Shown piece by piece: positions 34,331 through 42,920 of a stretch of 64,000 bases of DNA. The DNA is taken from NCBI RefSeq assembly GCF_002217985.1, contig NZ_BCMI01000001.1, positions 62,001-126,000 on the forward strand, given 5' to 3'. Source of the DNA: Secundilactobacillus pentosiphilus (GTDB taxonomy: Bacteria; Bacillota; Bacilli; Lactobacillales; Lactobacillaceae). The notes under the pieces were generated by a model, which worked only from the letters and a program-made list of their open reading frames with translations, was not told the DNA's origin and made no database searches. How positions within the stretch are numbered: position 1 is the first letter of the stretch; every line of letters begins with the position of its first letter. The translations under genes and the position numbers were made by a program.

Positions 34331-35038
34331 TTATTTAATTGCCACTTTAATTGCCGTTGCAATAATACCGCCTAACAGCGGACCAAACATCGGCACCCAG
34401 GCGTAATTCCAATGAGCGGAGGCCTTGTTAGGGACCGGCATGATGGTGTATGCAAACCGGGGTGCCCAGTCACGGGCGGGGTTAATGGCGAATCCCGTAG
34501 TTGACCCTAAACCGGTACCGACAACGAAAATCAGCATACCAACGATAAAGGGTTTGAGCCCGGTTGTAAAGTTCCCTAAGTTTAACAGGGCGAAGACGAA
34601 GGCAAAGGTTGCAATGACTTCAGACAGGAAGTTAAAGAGGGGTGATGAAATGGCGGGCTTTGTCGCAAAAATGCCCACGGTATTCCCGGCTTCTTCCCCC
34701 TTAGTTGTTTTAAAGTGCGGGGTAAATTGAATGATGACTAAAGTTGCCCCGACAAAGGCACCTAAAAATTGTCCTAAAAGATAAGGTACCACATTGTGCC
34801 ACGGAAACAGACCGAATAAAGCGTACGGAATGGTTACCGCTGGATTTAGATGACCGTCTGAACCTAGCATACCGGCGATATAAACACCCATCGTAACGGC
34901 CATTCCCCATGAAAGACTGATGTAAGTCCAATCTGCTCCCGTCGCGTAGGTCTTTTTGAGGTTAACGGCAGCGCAGGACCCCGTTCCAAATATGATCAAG
35001 AAAGCGGTTCCAAAAAACTCACCAATAAATCCTTGCAT
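34331..35038 (-). CDS. glpF: Glycerol uptake facilitator (MIP family)
   Basis: 235 aa, six membrane helices plus two half-helices. Both NPA boxes are present: GHLNPAVT and INPARDWAPR; the Asp after the second box (NPARD) marks aquaglyceroporins rather than water-only channels. It should pass glycerol and perhaps other small neutral solutes. ATG 35038 has AAGGTGGG upstream; the longer frame lacks one. No glpK or dha genes are adjacent. Confidence 0.92.
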   Translation of the reverse strand: MQGFIGEFFGTAFLIIFGTGSCAAVNLKKTYATGADWTYISLSWGMAVTMGVYIAGMLGSDGHLNPAVTIPYALFGLFPWHNVVPYLLGQFLGAFVGATLVIIQFTPHFKTTKGEEAGNTVGIFATKPAISSPLFNFLSEVIATFAFVFALLNLGNFTTGLKPFIVGMLIFVVGTGLGSTTGFAINPARDWAPRFAYTIMPVPNKASAHWNYAWVPMFGPLLGGIIATAIKVAIK

Positions 35039-35128
35039 AATGATACCCACCTTTATAGAATAATTTAACATCAGAAACAATCCTAATTTTAGCAGGTTAA
35101 AGGTCTGATTACAAAGGCTTGCATTCCC

Positions 35129-35497
35129 TTAATGACGAACCGAACGGTGGCCGCCGCTTCTACGGCCCTTAATGACCTTGCGTTTAAATTTAGGTTGAGC
35201 GTTATCAGGTTCGAATTTAAAGTGCCGCATTTTGCCGGCAAACGGCTGGCCGCTCATGCGGATCCGTAACCAGGACTGCATGGTTTGCACCATTTGATTG
35301 GCGTTTGCCACTTGCAGCGGCTGATTGTCCCTTTGGGCTGTCGGTAAAATATCTTCTTGAATCTGTTTGACCAGTTTTTGATGATAAGCAACTAATTCCA
35401 TTGTCAGTGGTGCCTGTGCGTACTGGTTGAATAAGCCCTCGATATAGCGCAGGGCATCCTTAGCATTTTTAGGTTGATAATAGCGATCATCTGTCAT
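35129..35497 (-). CDS. Hypothetical protein with basic C-terminus, 122 aa
   Basis: Residues 1-85 look helical (ALRYIEGLFNQY, MELVAYHQKLVKQIQEDI, NQMVQTMQSWLRIRM). The last 30 residues are strongly basic (KFKRKVIKGRRSGGHRSVRH), suggesting nucleic acid or ribosome contact, which is inference. A ribosome binding site GAGGTG precedes ATG 35497. No homologue recognised. Confidence 0.5.
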   Translation of the reverse strand: MTDDRYYQPKNAKDALRYIEGLFNQYAQAPLTMELVAYHQKLVKQIQEDILPTAQRDNQPLQVANANQMVQTMQSWLRIRMSGQPFAGKMRHFKFEPDNAQPKFKRKVIKGRRSGGHRSVRH

Positions 35498-35670
35498 GTT
35501 TTTACACCTCGAATATATAGAATAGCAGTCCCAAACAGGTTAAGCAAGAAGGGTGATCATTGGTGGTAGAAAATTAATGAGGCTGCGGGGTTAGTGTTTG
35601 ATTAAAACGACAAAAAAGCGTAAATTTAAAGGTTGTAAATGGTTAGTTTTAAGAGTGAAAGAGGTGCAAC

Positions 35671-37122
35671 GTGGCAACTAAAAGTTATTCAACCGACCAG
35701 CGAGTTCAAAGTCATCGCTGGTGGATTTTAGCCGCAGTAGGATTGTTTACCTTCATGTCGACATTAGATGCCAGCATCGTTAATATTGCGCTGCCAGTTA
35801 TTTCAGGTGACTTAAAGATACCGATGAACCAGGCAGAATGGGTGGTTTCAATATACTTGATCGTCATTTGTTCACTGTTGCTATTATTTGGTAAATTAGG
35901 CGATTCTGTTGGCAAAATTAAGGTTTTTCGGATCGGTACTGGGCTATTTGTTTTCGGGTCTTTATTAGCCGGGTTTAACGGCAGTTTTTACCTATTATTA
36001 TCAGCCCGGGTCGTTCAGGCACTGGGTGCATCAATGACCATGGCCAACAATAATGGGATTATCACCGAAGTTTTTCCCTTCAGTGAGCGTGGCCGAGCGC
36101 TAGGGATGATTGGATCGTTCGTAGCATTGGGCTCCATCGCGGGACCTGGATTGGGCGGTATTGTACTCTCTCACCTTTCGTGGGGGTATATTTTCTGGCT
36201 GAACGTACCGGTTGGTGTCGTGACGATCATTATCGGCCACGCCATTTTACCCAAAGACATTACGAAATCACACGAAAAGATCGATCGCTTAGGCGCGGTT
36301 ACAATGGCATTATTCATGGTTTCGTTATTCGTGGGGATCTTTTTAGGCCAGGAAATTGGTTTTTCTAATCCCGTGATTTTAGGTCTATTTGCTTTTGCAA
36401 TGATTATCGGAGCGGTTTTTGTCCGCATCGAAAATCACAGTGCTAAACCGTTATTAGCGTTTAGTTTGTTTGAAAACGGCGCTTTTACAATGAGTCTGCT
36501 GTGCGGCTTTTTAATTTTCGTGACGAACTTCTTCTTTAACGTGATCTCACCGTTTTACCTGGAAAATGCCCGCGGGTTAAGGCCGAATATTGCCGGCTTG
36601 ATCTTAATGGCCTTTCCAATTGTCCAGGTGATCGTGGCCCCCATGGCCGGGGCACTGTCGGATCGTATTGGGCCGGAATTAATTACCTTTTGCGGTTTGA
36701 TATTGATCCTCCTGAGTCAAATTGGGTATATGCTGACAGATCTTGGCACACCGCTGTGGCTTTTTACCGCCATCGTGGGCTGCGTTGGCTTAGGAAACGG
36801 GATTTTTCAGGCGCCCAATAACACGATTGTGATGAATTCAGTGGCCCCTCAAGACCTGGGAATTGCGGGCGGTATGAATGCCCTGGTACGTAATTTAGGC
36901 ATGGTCGTCGGTATTTCCTTTGCAACAACGGTACTTTTCGCTGGTATGAGTCATGATAAGGGGACCAAGGTGACGACTTACCTTAAAGGTCAGCCCGACG
37001 TGTTCATTTATGGCATGCACATCGTCTTCTTAATTGCCGCGGTGATTTGTGCGATTGCCGCGTTAATCACCGGGTACCGATTAATTAAACGACCGACTAA
37101 ACCAGTAAAGGATGAATTTTAA
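35671..37122 (+). CDS. MFS drug:H+ antiporter, DHA2 family (14 membrane segments)
   Basis: 483 aa, hydrophobic throughout with about 14 segments. LDASIVNIALPVI at the end of segment 1 and motif A LFGKLGDSVGKIK are typical of EmrB/QacA-type exporters; antiporter motif C appears as GSIAGPGLGG. Predicted to expel lipophilic or cationic compounds by proton exchange; the substrate is unknown. GTG 35671 lies behind GAGGTG. The HAD phosphatase gene starts on the base after its stop, so the two are co-transcribed. Confidence 0.88.
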   Translation: MATKSYSTDQRVQSHRWWILAAVGLFTFMSTLDASIVNIALPVISGDLKIPMNQAEWVVSIYLIVICSLLLLFGKLGDSVGKIKVFRIGTGLFVFGSLLAGFNGSFYLLLSARVVQALGASMTMANNNGIITEVFPFSERGRALGMIGSFVALGSIAGPGLGGIVLSHLSWGYIFWLNVPVGVVTIIIGHAILPKDITKSHEKIDRLGAVTMALFMVSLFVGIFLGQEIGFSNPVILGLFAFAMIIGAVFVRIENHSAKPLLAFSLFENGAFTMSLLCGFLIFVTNFFFNVISPFYLENARGLRPNIAGLILMAFPIVQVIVAPMAGALSDRIGPELITFCGLILILLSQIGYMLTDLGTPLWLFTAIVGCVGLGNGIFQAPNNTIVMNSVAPQDLGIAGGMNALVRNLGMVVGISFATTVLFAGMSHDKGTKVTTYLKGQPDVFIYGMHIVFLIAAVICAIAALITGYRLIKRPTKPVKDEF

Positions 37123-37809
37123 ATGGCATACCAAACATTACTTTTTGACATTGACGATACGCTTTTGAACTTTCAAGCGGCGGAAAAGCAGGCTTTAGAG
37201 GGGTTGTTTAAGGAACTTAAACTGCCGCTGACCAGCGCCACTTACGATTTCTATCACGCTAAAAATTTAGCCCTGTGGCAGCAGTTCGAACTCGGTAAAA
37301 TTAGTAAGCCCAAGCTGCTGGTTAAGCGCTTTGCAGCGCTCTTTGATCGGTTGGGAATTCATGATATCGATGGTCAAAAAATGGAAGAGCGCTATCGCTT
37401 TTATTTGGGACAGGGGCATGAACCGATGCCACAAGCACCGGAAGTACTAAGTGACTTGAGTACGGATTATGATTTATACGTGGTCACAAACGGCGTTGCT
37501 AAAACCCAGAAAAAACGGCTTGCAGCAGCTCACTTTGATCACTACTTCAAAAACGTTTTTATCTCTGAATTAGTGGGTGCGCAAAAACCTTCCAGGGCCT
37601 TTTTCCAACGGGTGACGGCCGATATTTCAGACTATCAGCCAGCACAAACCATCGTCATCGGGGATTCCCTGACTTCCGATATTAAGGGTGCCGCCAGCTT
37701 TGGTTTAGACTCTGTGTGGTATAATCCGATGCATCAGTCCAATCAAACCGGTATTAAACCGACTTATGAAATTGACCAGCTTGAAAAGTTGGAACAGATT
37801 GTTGAGTAG
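37123..37809 (+). CDS. YjjG-type HAD nucleotidase
   Basis: 228 aa HAD phosphatase with a C1 helical cap. Motif I DIDDTL (Asp9, Asp11), motif II VVTNG, motif III Lys in GAQKPS and motif IV IGDSLTSDIKG are intact. It resembles YjjG (YfnB), which removes phosphate from non-canonical pyrimidine nucleotides and protects against base analogues. Start ATG directly follows the MFS stop; AAAGGATG lies in the MFS 3' end. Repeat copy C follows. Confidence 0.87.
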   Translation: MAYQTLLFDIDDTLLNFQAAEKQALEGLFKELKLPLTSATYDFYHAKNLALWQQFELGKISKPKLLVKRFAALFDRLGIHDIDGQKMEERYRFYLGQGHEPMPQAPEVLSDLSTDYDLYVVTNGVAKTQKKRLAAAHFDHYFKNVFISELVGAQKPSRAFFQRVTADISDYQPAQTIVIGDSLTSDIKGAASFGLDSVWYNPMHQSNQTGIKPTYEIDQLEKLEQIVE

Positions 37810-37818
37810 GAAGAGTGT

Positions 37819-38027
37819 GTGGCAAAACTCGGTAGATTCCAGAATTTAACCTAAATAGTGCCTGTTCCGGCGAACTTTGTCGGGACAGGCACTATTTAGG
37901 TTAAATGGCCGGAATCTGAGTTTTAGAGCACGATTAAACTATGTCGACACATTGAACTAAAGAAACACTTTTAGCGAATTTCAATCAAAAGCCAATTGAA
38001 AGACTTATCAATACAGACTTATGTCAC
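37819..38027 (+). repeat. 209-bp intergenic hairpin repeat, copy C
   Basis: Starts GTGGCAAAACTCGG, keeps the flanks TAGATTCCAGAATTTAA and TTAAATGGCCGGAATCTGAG, has a different stem (CCTAAATAGTGCC...GGCACTATTTAGG) and ends TTATGTCAC. Its tail has diverged from A and B. It fills most of the 302-bp gap between the YjjG-like gene and metY; the rest (38028-38111) contains a weak TTTAGTTTA...TAAACTAAA pairing that may end metY. Confidence 0.85.
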
Positions 38028-38111
38028 AACCTTTTACGTTTGAAAAACCGTTTTTAGTTTAATCATTCATGAACGGGTAAGTCGAGAAATTTGCACTTCA
38101 TCGATGCTAAA

Positions 38112-39389
38112 CTAAATTTTATCTAATCCCTGTTTCAGGTCAGCAATCAAATCATCCACGTTTTCGATACCAACTGAGATCCGGATCAAATCTGGCGTGA
38201 TCCCCGTTTGTTTCAGTTGTTCTTCATTCAGCTGTGCGTGGGTGGTTGAGGCTGGGTGAATGATCAGTGAGTGAGCGTCACCGACGTTAGCAAGCAGTGA
38301 GAACAGCTTCAGGTTTTCAATCAATTTCTTACCAGCTGCTTCACCGCCCTTAAGACCCAGTGTGAAGATCGAACCGGTCCCCTTAGGAAAGTACTTCTTA
38401 GCTAAGGCGTGATACTTGCTGTCTTCAAGGCCTGGATAGTTCACCCAAGCGACCTTTGGATGATCGTTCAAGAAACGGGTAATCTTTTCCGTGTTGGCAA
38501 CGTGGCGTTCAACACGCAGTGATAAGTCTTCTAGTCCTTGAAGGAGTAAGAATGAATTAAATGGGCTGATCGCACCGCCAATATCACGTAGCGTTTGGGC
38601 ACGTACCTTGGTTGTGAAGGCCGCCGGTGCGACATCGTTCCAAACCAGGCCATTGTACGTTGGATCAGGTGTTGTAAAGTCTGGGTACTTGCCAGAAGCC
38701 GCGTAGTCAAACTTGCCGTTTTCAACGATCACACCGCCCATAGTTGTACCATGGCCACCAATGAACTTGGTTGCTGAATGAACGACCACGTCAACACCGT
38801 GATCTAGTGGCTGAATCAAGTACGGGGTACTAAAGGTGTTATCGGCGATCAGGATGATGCCGTGATCGTGGGCCACTTTTGCGACGGCTTCAATGTCGAT
38901 TAAGTTGATACCGGGGTTACCAATGGTTTCAATGTAGAGGGCCTTAGTATGGTCGTCGATGGCTTTGGCAAAGTTTTGCGGGTCGTCCGGGTCAACGAAG
39001 GTCGTGGTGATCCCTAGTTTTGGCAGCGTGACGCTAAATAAATCATAAGTGCCGCCGTAAAGGGTGCTGGCAGAGACAATGTTGTCACCTTGATTAGCAA
39101 CGTTTAAGATGGCTGCCGTTACCGCGGCTGAACCAGTTGCTAGAGCAACGCCGGCAGTCCCGTTTTCAAGGGCAGCAACCCGCTTTTCTACCACCGCGGT
39201 AGTGGGGTTGGTCAAACGGGTGTAAATATTACCTGGATCCGTTAACGCGAAACGTCCCGCAGCTTGTGCGGCATCTTTAAAAACGTATGAGGTCGTCTGG
39301 TAAATCGGCACTGCTCGAGAACCCGTTTCATCGACAACTTGACCTGCATGTACTTGTTTGGTTTCAAAATGTAATTGTTCTTCCGTCAT
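38112..39389 (-). CDS. metY: O-acetylhomoserine sulfhydrylase (Cys/Met metabolism PLP enzyme)
   Basis: 425 aa, the length of MetY/MET17-type O-acetylhomoserine aminocarboxypropyltransferases, longer than MetB/MetC (about 380). PLP lysine Lys208 in [11 protein letters not shown]; substrate and PLP motifs [17 protein letters not shown] and ETIGNPG are present. It makes homocysteine from O-acetylhomoserine and sulfide. Transcribed behind a T-box leader with a Met-consistent specifier. A closely related CGS-type role cannot be excluded from sequence alone. Confidence 0.9.
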   Translation of the reverse strand: MTEEQLHFETKQVHAGQVVDETGSRAVPIYQTTSYVFKDAAQAAGRFALTDPGNIYTRLTNPTTAVVEKRVAALENGTAGVALATGSAAVTAAILNVANQGDNIVSASTLYGGTYDLFSVTLPKLGITTTFVDPDDPQNFAKAIDDHTKALYIETIGNPGINLIDIEAVAKVAHDHGIILIADNTFSTPYLIQPLDHGVDVVVHSATKFIGGHGTTMGGVIVENGKFDYAASGKYPDFTTPDPTYNGLVWNDVAPAAFTTKVRAQTLRDIGGAISPFNSFLLLQGLEDLSLRVERHVANTEKITRFLNDHPKVAWVNYPGLEDSKYHALAKKYFPKGTGSIFTLGLKGGEAAGKKLIENLKLFSLLANVGDAHSLIIHPASTTHAQLNEEQLKQTGITPDLIRISVGIENVDDLIADLKQGLDKI

Positions 39390-39455
39390 ATCAATCGCTC
39401 CTTATTATTTTTTGCGAATCCGTTATCCGTTGTTAACTATGTGTGTTAGAAATTG

Positions 39456-39735
39456 AAATTAAAAAGCGTTCGCCCCATACTAGCTCAAAGCCAGTATGGG
39501 ACGAACGCCGTGTTACCACCCATTTTTCACAGTTTACTCACATAAACTGCCTCAACGACACCTGCTGATGTCTGGAATGATAACGCATCCTTGCGAGCCA
39601 GCTGCGTCAACAGCTGACCATCAATTTGGGCTCATTCGCTAAGTCGACTATCCGCTGTCTTTCACTATCTGCAGCTCGCTGTATGACGTCTACTCAGGTA
39701 CTATTCCCATCAGAATTTCACTTTCTAATTACTGT
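39456..39735 (-). promoter_or_regulatory. T-box leader of metY, probably tRNA-Met responsive
   Basis: On the minus strand the T-box GGGTGGTAACACG (39508-39522) precedes a terminator AGCGTTCG...CGAACGC with TTTTT (39461-39509). The antiterminator bulge reads TGGT, pairing with ACCA, as for tRNA-Met. Upstream Stem I features (GCGAGCTG, AGTGAAAGACAGC) lead to GCGAATGAGC, in which ATG is the likely specifier. With its promoter it accounts for most of the 39390-39792 gap. Confidence 0.85.
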
Positions 39736-39737
39736 CT

Positions 39738-39766
39738 AATATAGACGCTCTTAGTTTAGAAGTCAA
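39738..39766 (-). promoter_or_regulatory. Promoter of metY
   Basis: Minus strand TTGACT (39766-39761), 17-bp spacer, TATATT (39743-39738). Confidence 0.8.
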
Positions 39767-39792
39767 ATTTTTTTAGGTAATGATGCAATTGC

Positions 39793-39945
39793 TTATTTTT
39801 TGTTCTTCTTAACAAAGAGTGACTTGAACCACGCGAATAGCGGTCCCCAGTTCATGACGCCGCCGGAACTGGGCGGTGTTTTAATATCAGCCTTAATTTC
39901 AGGCAAGCTGTGGTGCTCTTTAACTTTTGGGGGCTTTTCCGGCAT
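39793..39945 (-). CDS. Small protein of unknown function, 50 aa
   Basis: ATG 39945 to TAA 39793, behind a strong AAGGAG. Residues 1-30 are polar and Pro/Lys/His-rich (MPEKPPKVKEHH, KTPPSSGG); residues 31-45 are aromatic and hydrophobic (NWGPLFAWFKSLF), then KKNKK. The C-terminal part could lie on a membrane surface. It is upstream of the metY promoter and is probably its own unit. Function unknown. Confidence 0.65.
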   Translation of the reverse strand: MPEKPPKVKEHHSLPEIKADIKTPPSSGGVMNWGPLFAWFKSLFVKKNKK

Positions 39946-40077
39946 CTTAAAATCTCCTTATCAGTGAAACAGAATTTTAACTACATTTTAACGCAAATCG
40001 ATTGTTTTCAGCCCCAAAATAGCGTAAAGTTTCAGTGTTGTACCAGATGAATTAATCAACGGAAAGGTGGTGTGCTA

Positions 40078-41244
40078 ATGAATTCAATCGTGAATGACCT
40101 GCAATTTGCGTTGCAGCGAAAAGCCTTAGTCAATGTTTATCAGGTTAAGCAAGACGTCGTTTATACGGGATACGTAGATATTGTTGATGCGGCTGGCATC
40201 ATTTTAACCACGTTTGACGATAGCGGCAGCGAAGATGGTGCCGTTTACTTGACGTTTGATGTGATTGAATTTGTTGAGTTTGAAAGCGACGACCTGGATA
40301 ACATGCGTTATCGGATCGAAAACGCCACGGCCGAACACTTTTTCACCTTTGGCCGCATGACCACTGAATTTGATCAAAAACGACCGTTGATTCGGCAGGT
40401 ACTGGAGACTGCAATGGCGGATGAAGCTACCGTGATGGTCCTTGATCGAAAGAACAACCAGCTTCAGGAGGGCGAAGTGACCCAGATTTCAGACCGGCAG
40501 TTTGGCTTTCAGGTCTTTAATAAATTTCATTTAGACCAGCACCCCAAGGTGATCATGAACTTTGACGAAGTGGGTTTGATTGAATTTGAAGGTAAGGAAT
40601 TGACCTTACAAACCGCCGCAATGGGGTATTTACAGACCCTGACGCCAGTTAAAAAGGTGGCCGTCTCCAGCTTAACCGACATCGCCACCGTCCTACATCA
40701 AGCTGAACAGACCCAGCAGCTCATTTCTATTAACCCAGTGGCAGATGAAGGGATGTTTTTCGTTGGCCGGGTAAACACCATCGGCGAAAACAGCGTGGTG
40801 ATCAATTTAGTTGATATGACGGGCCAGTTTGGCGGGTACTGGTTAGTTAAGCTGACCGCTATTGCGCAGGTCACTGTCCAATCGGATTACTTGGCGGTGA
40901 TGAAAACTTACATTAACTTGGATAAAGCTTTAGGCGTTGTCTCCCAGCCGGGATTAAATGATGAACGGCTGTTTGACAGTAACGATGATCTTTTTCAAGA
41001 AGTGCTGAGTCAAGCCAGTAAGTTTCAACGAGTGATTCGGTTGCAACTGGACGATGATGAAAGCGTTACGGGCTATATCAGCAAGTTTGGCGGTAACGAA
41101 ATTATTTTTCACTTGGTTGAGCAGGAAACTGTCGTCGACAAAGTAGGAACGTTAATCGACTTAGGTGAGATTGATGAAGTGGCGTTTGATTATTTAGACG
41201 CCCTTTTAACCGAAAAGCAGTTACGCAGCCAAGGCGAGCTTTAG
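40078..41244 (+). CDS. Protein of four tandem Sm-like barrel repeats, 388 aa
   Basis: Start ATG 40078 behind AAAGGTGG. The sequence divides into four modules of about 90-110 residues (near 1-90, 110-190, 205-290 and 300-380). Each starts with a helix of the form L--A, then a strand pair, 'TGYVDIVDAAGIIL' / 'EGEVTQISDRQFGF' / 'VGRVNTIGENSVVI' / 'TGYISKFGGNEIIF', and a closing strand such as DVIEFVEF, EVGLIEFE, AIAQVTV or EIDEVAFD. This is the helix plus bent five-strand plan of Hfq/LSm folds. No signal peptide. Function unknown; RNA or oligomer binding is a guess. The next gene starts 13 bp later. Confidence 0.6.
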   Translation: MNSIVNDLQFALQRKALVNVYQVKQDVVYTGYVDIVDAAGIILTTFDDSGSEDGAVYLTFDVIEFVEFESDDLDNMRYRIENATAEHFFTFGRMTTEFDQKRPLIRQVLETAMADEATVMVLDRKNNQLQEGEVTQISDRQFGFQVFNKFHLDQHPKVIMNFDEVGLIEFEGKELTLQTAAMGYLQTLTPVKKVAVSSLTDIATVLHQAEQTQQLISINPVADEGMFFVGRVNTIGENSVVINLVDMTGQFGGYWLVKLTAIAQVTVQSDYLAVMKTYINLDKALGVVSQPGLNDERLFDSNDDLFQEVLSQASKFQRVIRLQLDDDESVTGYISKFGGNEIIFHLVEQETVVDKVGTLIDLGEIDEVAFDYLDALLTEKQLRSQGEL

Positions 41245-41257
41245 GGAGGGATCTCCT

Positions 41258-41596
41258 GTGATGAAGAGATGGCAGAAAATGCCGAAATGGTTTAAGGATA
41301 CGATGGCAATCATCGTACCAATGGCAATTTTGCTTATTTTGTATGATTTATTCGCGCCGCAGTTGACGCATCAGTCATACTCGTTAATCACTTTTATCGC
41401 ATTTCCCTTCCAGGTGATCGTCGGGTTTGTACTCGTTGCCCTCTATAATTACCGCAAAAATAAATTAATTGAAAAGGAAAAAGCACGAAAGGCTGAAGCT
41501 AAGCGGCTGGAACAGCTCAAAAAAGACCAGCAAGATCGCCAGCACGCAGAAAATAGTCAGCGTAATCGACACGCAAAACAGCACCGATCACGTTGA
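41258..41596 (+). CDS. Small membrane protein with charged cytoplasmic tail, 112 aa
   Basis: GTG 41258 or ATG 41261, behind GGGAGGG. Two hydrophobic segments (about 16-33 and 42-62) and a highly charged C-terminal helix of about 45 residues rich in Lys, Glu, Gln and Arg (coiled-coil-like). Same operon as the four-repeat protein, 13 bp apart, so it could anchor it at the membrane (inference). Family not recognised. Confidence 0.6.
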   Translation: MMKRWQKMPKWFKDTMAIIVPMAILLILYDLFAPQLTHQSYSLITFIAFPFQVIVGFVLVALYNYRKNKLIEKEKARKAEAKRLEQLKKDQQDRQHAENSQRNRHAKQHRSR

Positions 41597-41601
41597 TTGA
41601 A

Positions 41602-41752
41602 TGAACGCAGGAAGTTGCGGCGTAAGTCGACAGCGTTTAAGCGTGCGCTAAAATTCAGATTAACCCAAAAAGAGTGCCTGTTCCGGCAAGTTTGTCGGGA
41701 CGGGCACTCTTTTTGGGTTAAATGCTGGTAACTACCAAGTTTTAGCGTATGT
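41602..41752 (-). repeat. Shortened copy D of the 209-bp repeat (minus orientation)
   Basis: On the minus strand: CTAAAACTTGGTAGTTACCAGCATTTAA, hairpin CCCAAAAAGAGTGCCCG...CAGGCACTCTTTTTGGG, then TTAATCTGAATTTTAG and GCACGCTTAAACGCTGTCGAC, the last matching copy C. The right flank has lost GGCCGGAA-type bases and the tail is cut short. Its start abuts or overlaps the degV stop codon, so it doubles as the degV terminator. Confidence 0.7.
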
Positions 41753-42591
41753 TAGTCTGTATAGAATTCAATTGCCAGGGCCCCCACACTCGTATAAGTG
41801 CTGATGACGGGTCCGGCTTCATGAATCGTGACCAGGGTGTTTGGTAAAGCAGCTTTAATTTGATTGGCCACTTCACTGGCCTGGGTCAGATTATCCACGT
41901 GGGTGAGGCCAACTTTTGCTGGCGCAAGTAACTTAATGCGCTCAACGAGGTCGGTGATTTGTTTGCGGATAAACCGTTTGCCCCGCCCTTTGGCGGCAAC
42001 CCTTAATTCGCCATCTTTGACTTCTGCCATAACTTTGATATTCAGCAGGTTGGCGATACCGCCGGCTGCTTTACTGATGCGGCCGCCCCTAATGAGATTT
42101 TCGAGGGTGTTGAGAAAAACGTAAATTTCAGTATGGGAACGGTGCAGGTCAATGGCATTTAGAATGGTTTCCAGCGGCGCACCATTTTGGGCCAATTTAG
42201 CAGCCGTGATCACCTGGAAGGCTAACCCACGGTCAATTGACAAAGAATCCACAACGGTGACTTTAGTTGATGACATTTGCGCTGCTTGTCGGGCGGCGTT
42301 AACGGTGCCGCTTAAAAAGTGAGTGAGGTTTAGGCACAAAACTTCATCGCCATTTTTGCCGAGCCGGTCAAAGACCTCTAAGAACTGGCCGATTGAAGGC
42401 TGGCTGGTTTTAGGGAGCTCGTCATCATTGACTAGGTGACTGAGAAATTGTGCGTTCGTAATTTGTTTACCATCATTCAAAAATTCGTGATTTCCTAGAC
42501 GAACGATCAATGGCACCACTGTAATCGGCAAAGTTGCTAATTCTTGCGCGGTTAGCTGTACCGTTGAGTCCGTTACGATCTGAATAGACAT
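41752..42591 (-). CDS. DegV family fatty-acid-binding protein
   Basis: 279 aa. Starts with the DegV signature IQIVTDSTVQLT and has the lipid-head-group loop TSQPS (about 79-83) and GGRISKAAG. Known family members bind single fatty acids, and some (FakB) present them to the kinase FakA for phosphorylation and use in phospholipids. No fakA is nearby. ATG 42591 follows AGAGGTGG. Confidence 0.9.
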   Translation of the reverse strand: MSIQIVTDSTVQLTAQELATLPITVVPLIVRLGNHEFLNDGKQITNAQFLSHLVNDDELPKTSQPSIGQFLEVFDRLGKNGDEVLCLNLTHFLSGTVNAARQAAQMSSTKVTVVDSLSIDRGLAFQVITAAKLAQNGAPLETILNAIDLHRSHTEIYVFLNTLENLIRGGRISKAAGGIANLLNIKVMAEVKDGELRVAAKGRGKRFIRKQITDLVERIKLLAPAKVGLTHVDNLTQASEVANQIKAALPNTLVTIHEAGPVISTYTSVGALAIEFYTD

Positions 42592-42734
42592 AAGGCCACC
42601 TCTTTAACAAAATCAATGTCCTTAACTAAAGGGCATCGTCATTCACCAAATTCAAGTTTGGCTGTATACTAAATATACGTACTAGCCACATTATACCGTA
42701 AAACAAGGTCAAAAAATGAAAGATGGGTTTAAAA

Positions 42735-42911
42735 ATGACTGACACACAAAAACATGATCATCCAGATGAGCCCGATTTAAAAAAGACGCCTTTGAACCTT
42801 AACGAATTAGCTGCTAATCCCATGCGAGTCGGGATGGCAAGGTTGGGTAAAGGCAAACAGCCGCAGTCAAAACAGCCAAAGAAACACTGGTGGTCCAGAA
42901 AAACGAAGTGA
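42735..42911 (+). CDS. Small hydrophilic protein of unknown function, 58 aa
   Basis: ATG 42735 is favoured by spacing to AAAGATGGG, though the signal is weak; ATG 42723 in frame is an alternative. Polar and basic throughout (PDLKKTPLNLNEL, GKGKQPQSKQPKKHWWSRKTK). It ends 9 bp before the macrodomain gene, so the two are probably co-transcribed. No recognised family. Confidence 0.5.
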   Translation: MTDTQKHDHPDEPDLKKTPLNLNELAANPMRVGMARLGKGKQPQSKQPKKHWWSRKTK

Positions 42912-42920
42912 GGTGGTAAA

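Noticed and set aside
38595-38777. Plus-strand frame inside metY
   Set aside because: Antisense to a conserved enzyme and without ribosome binding site.
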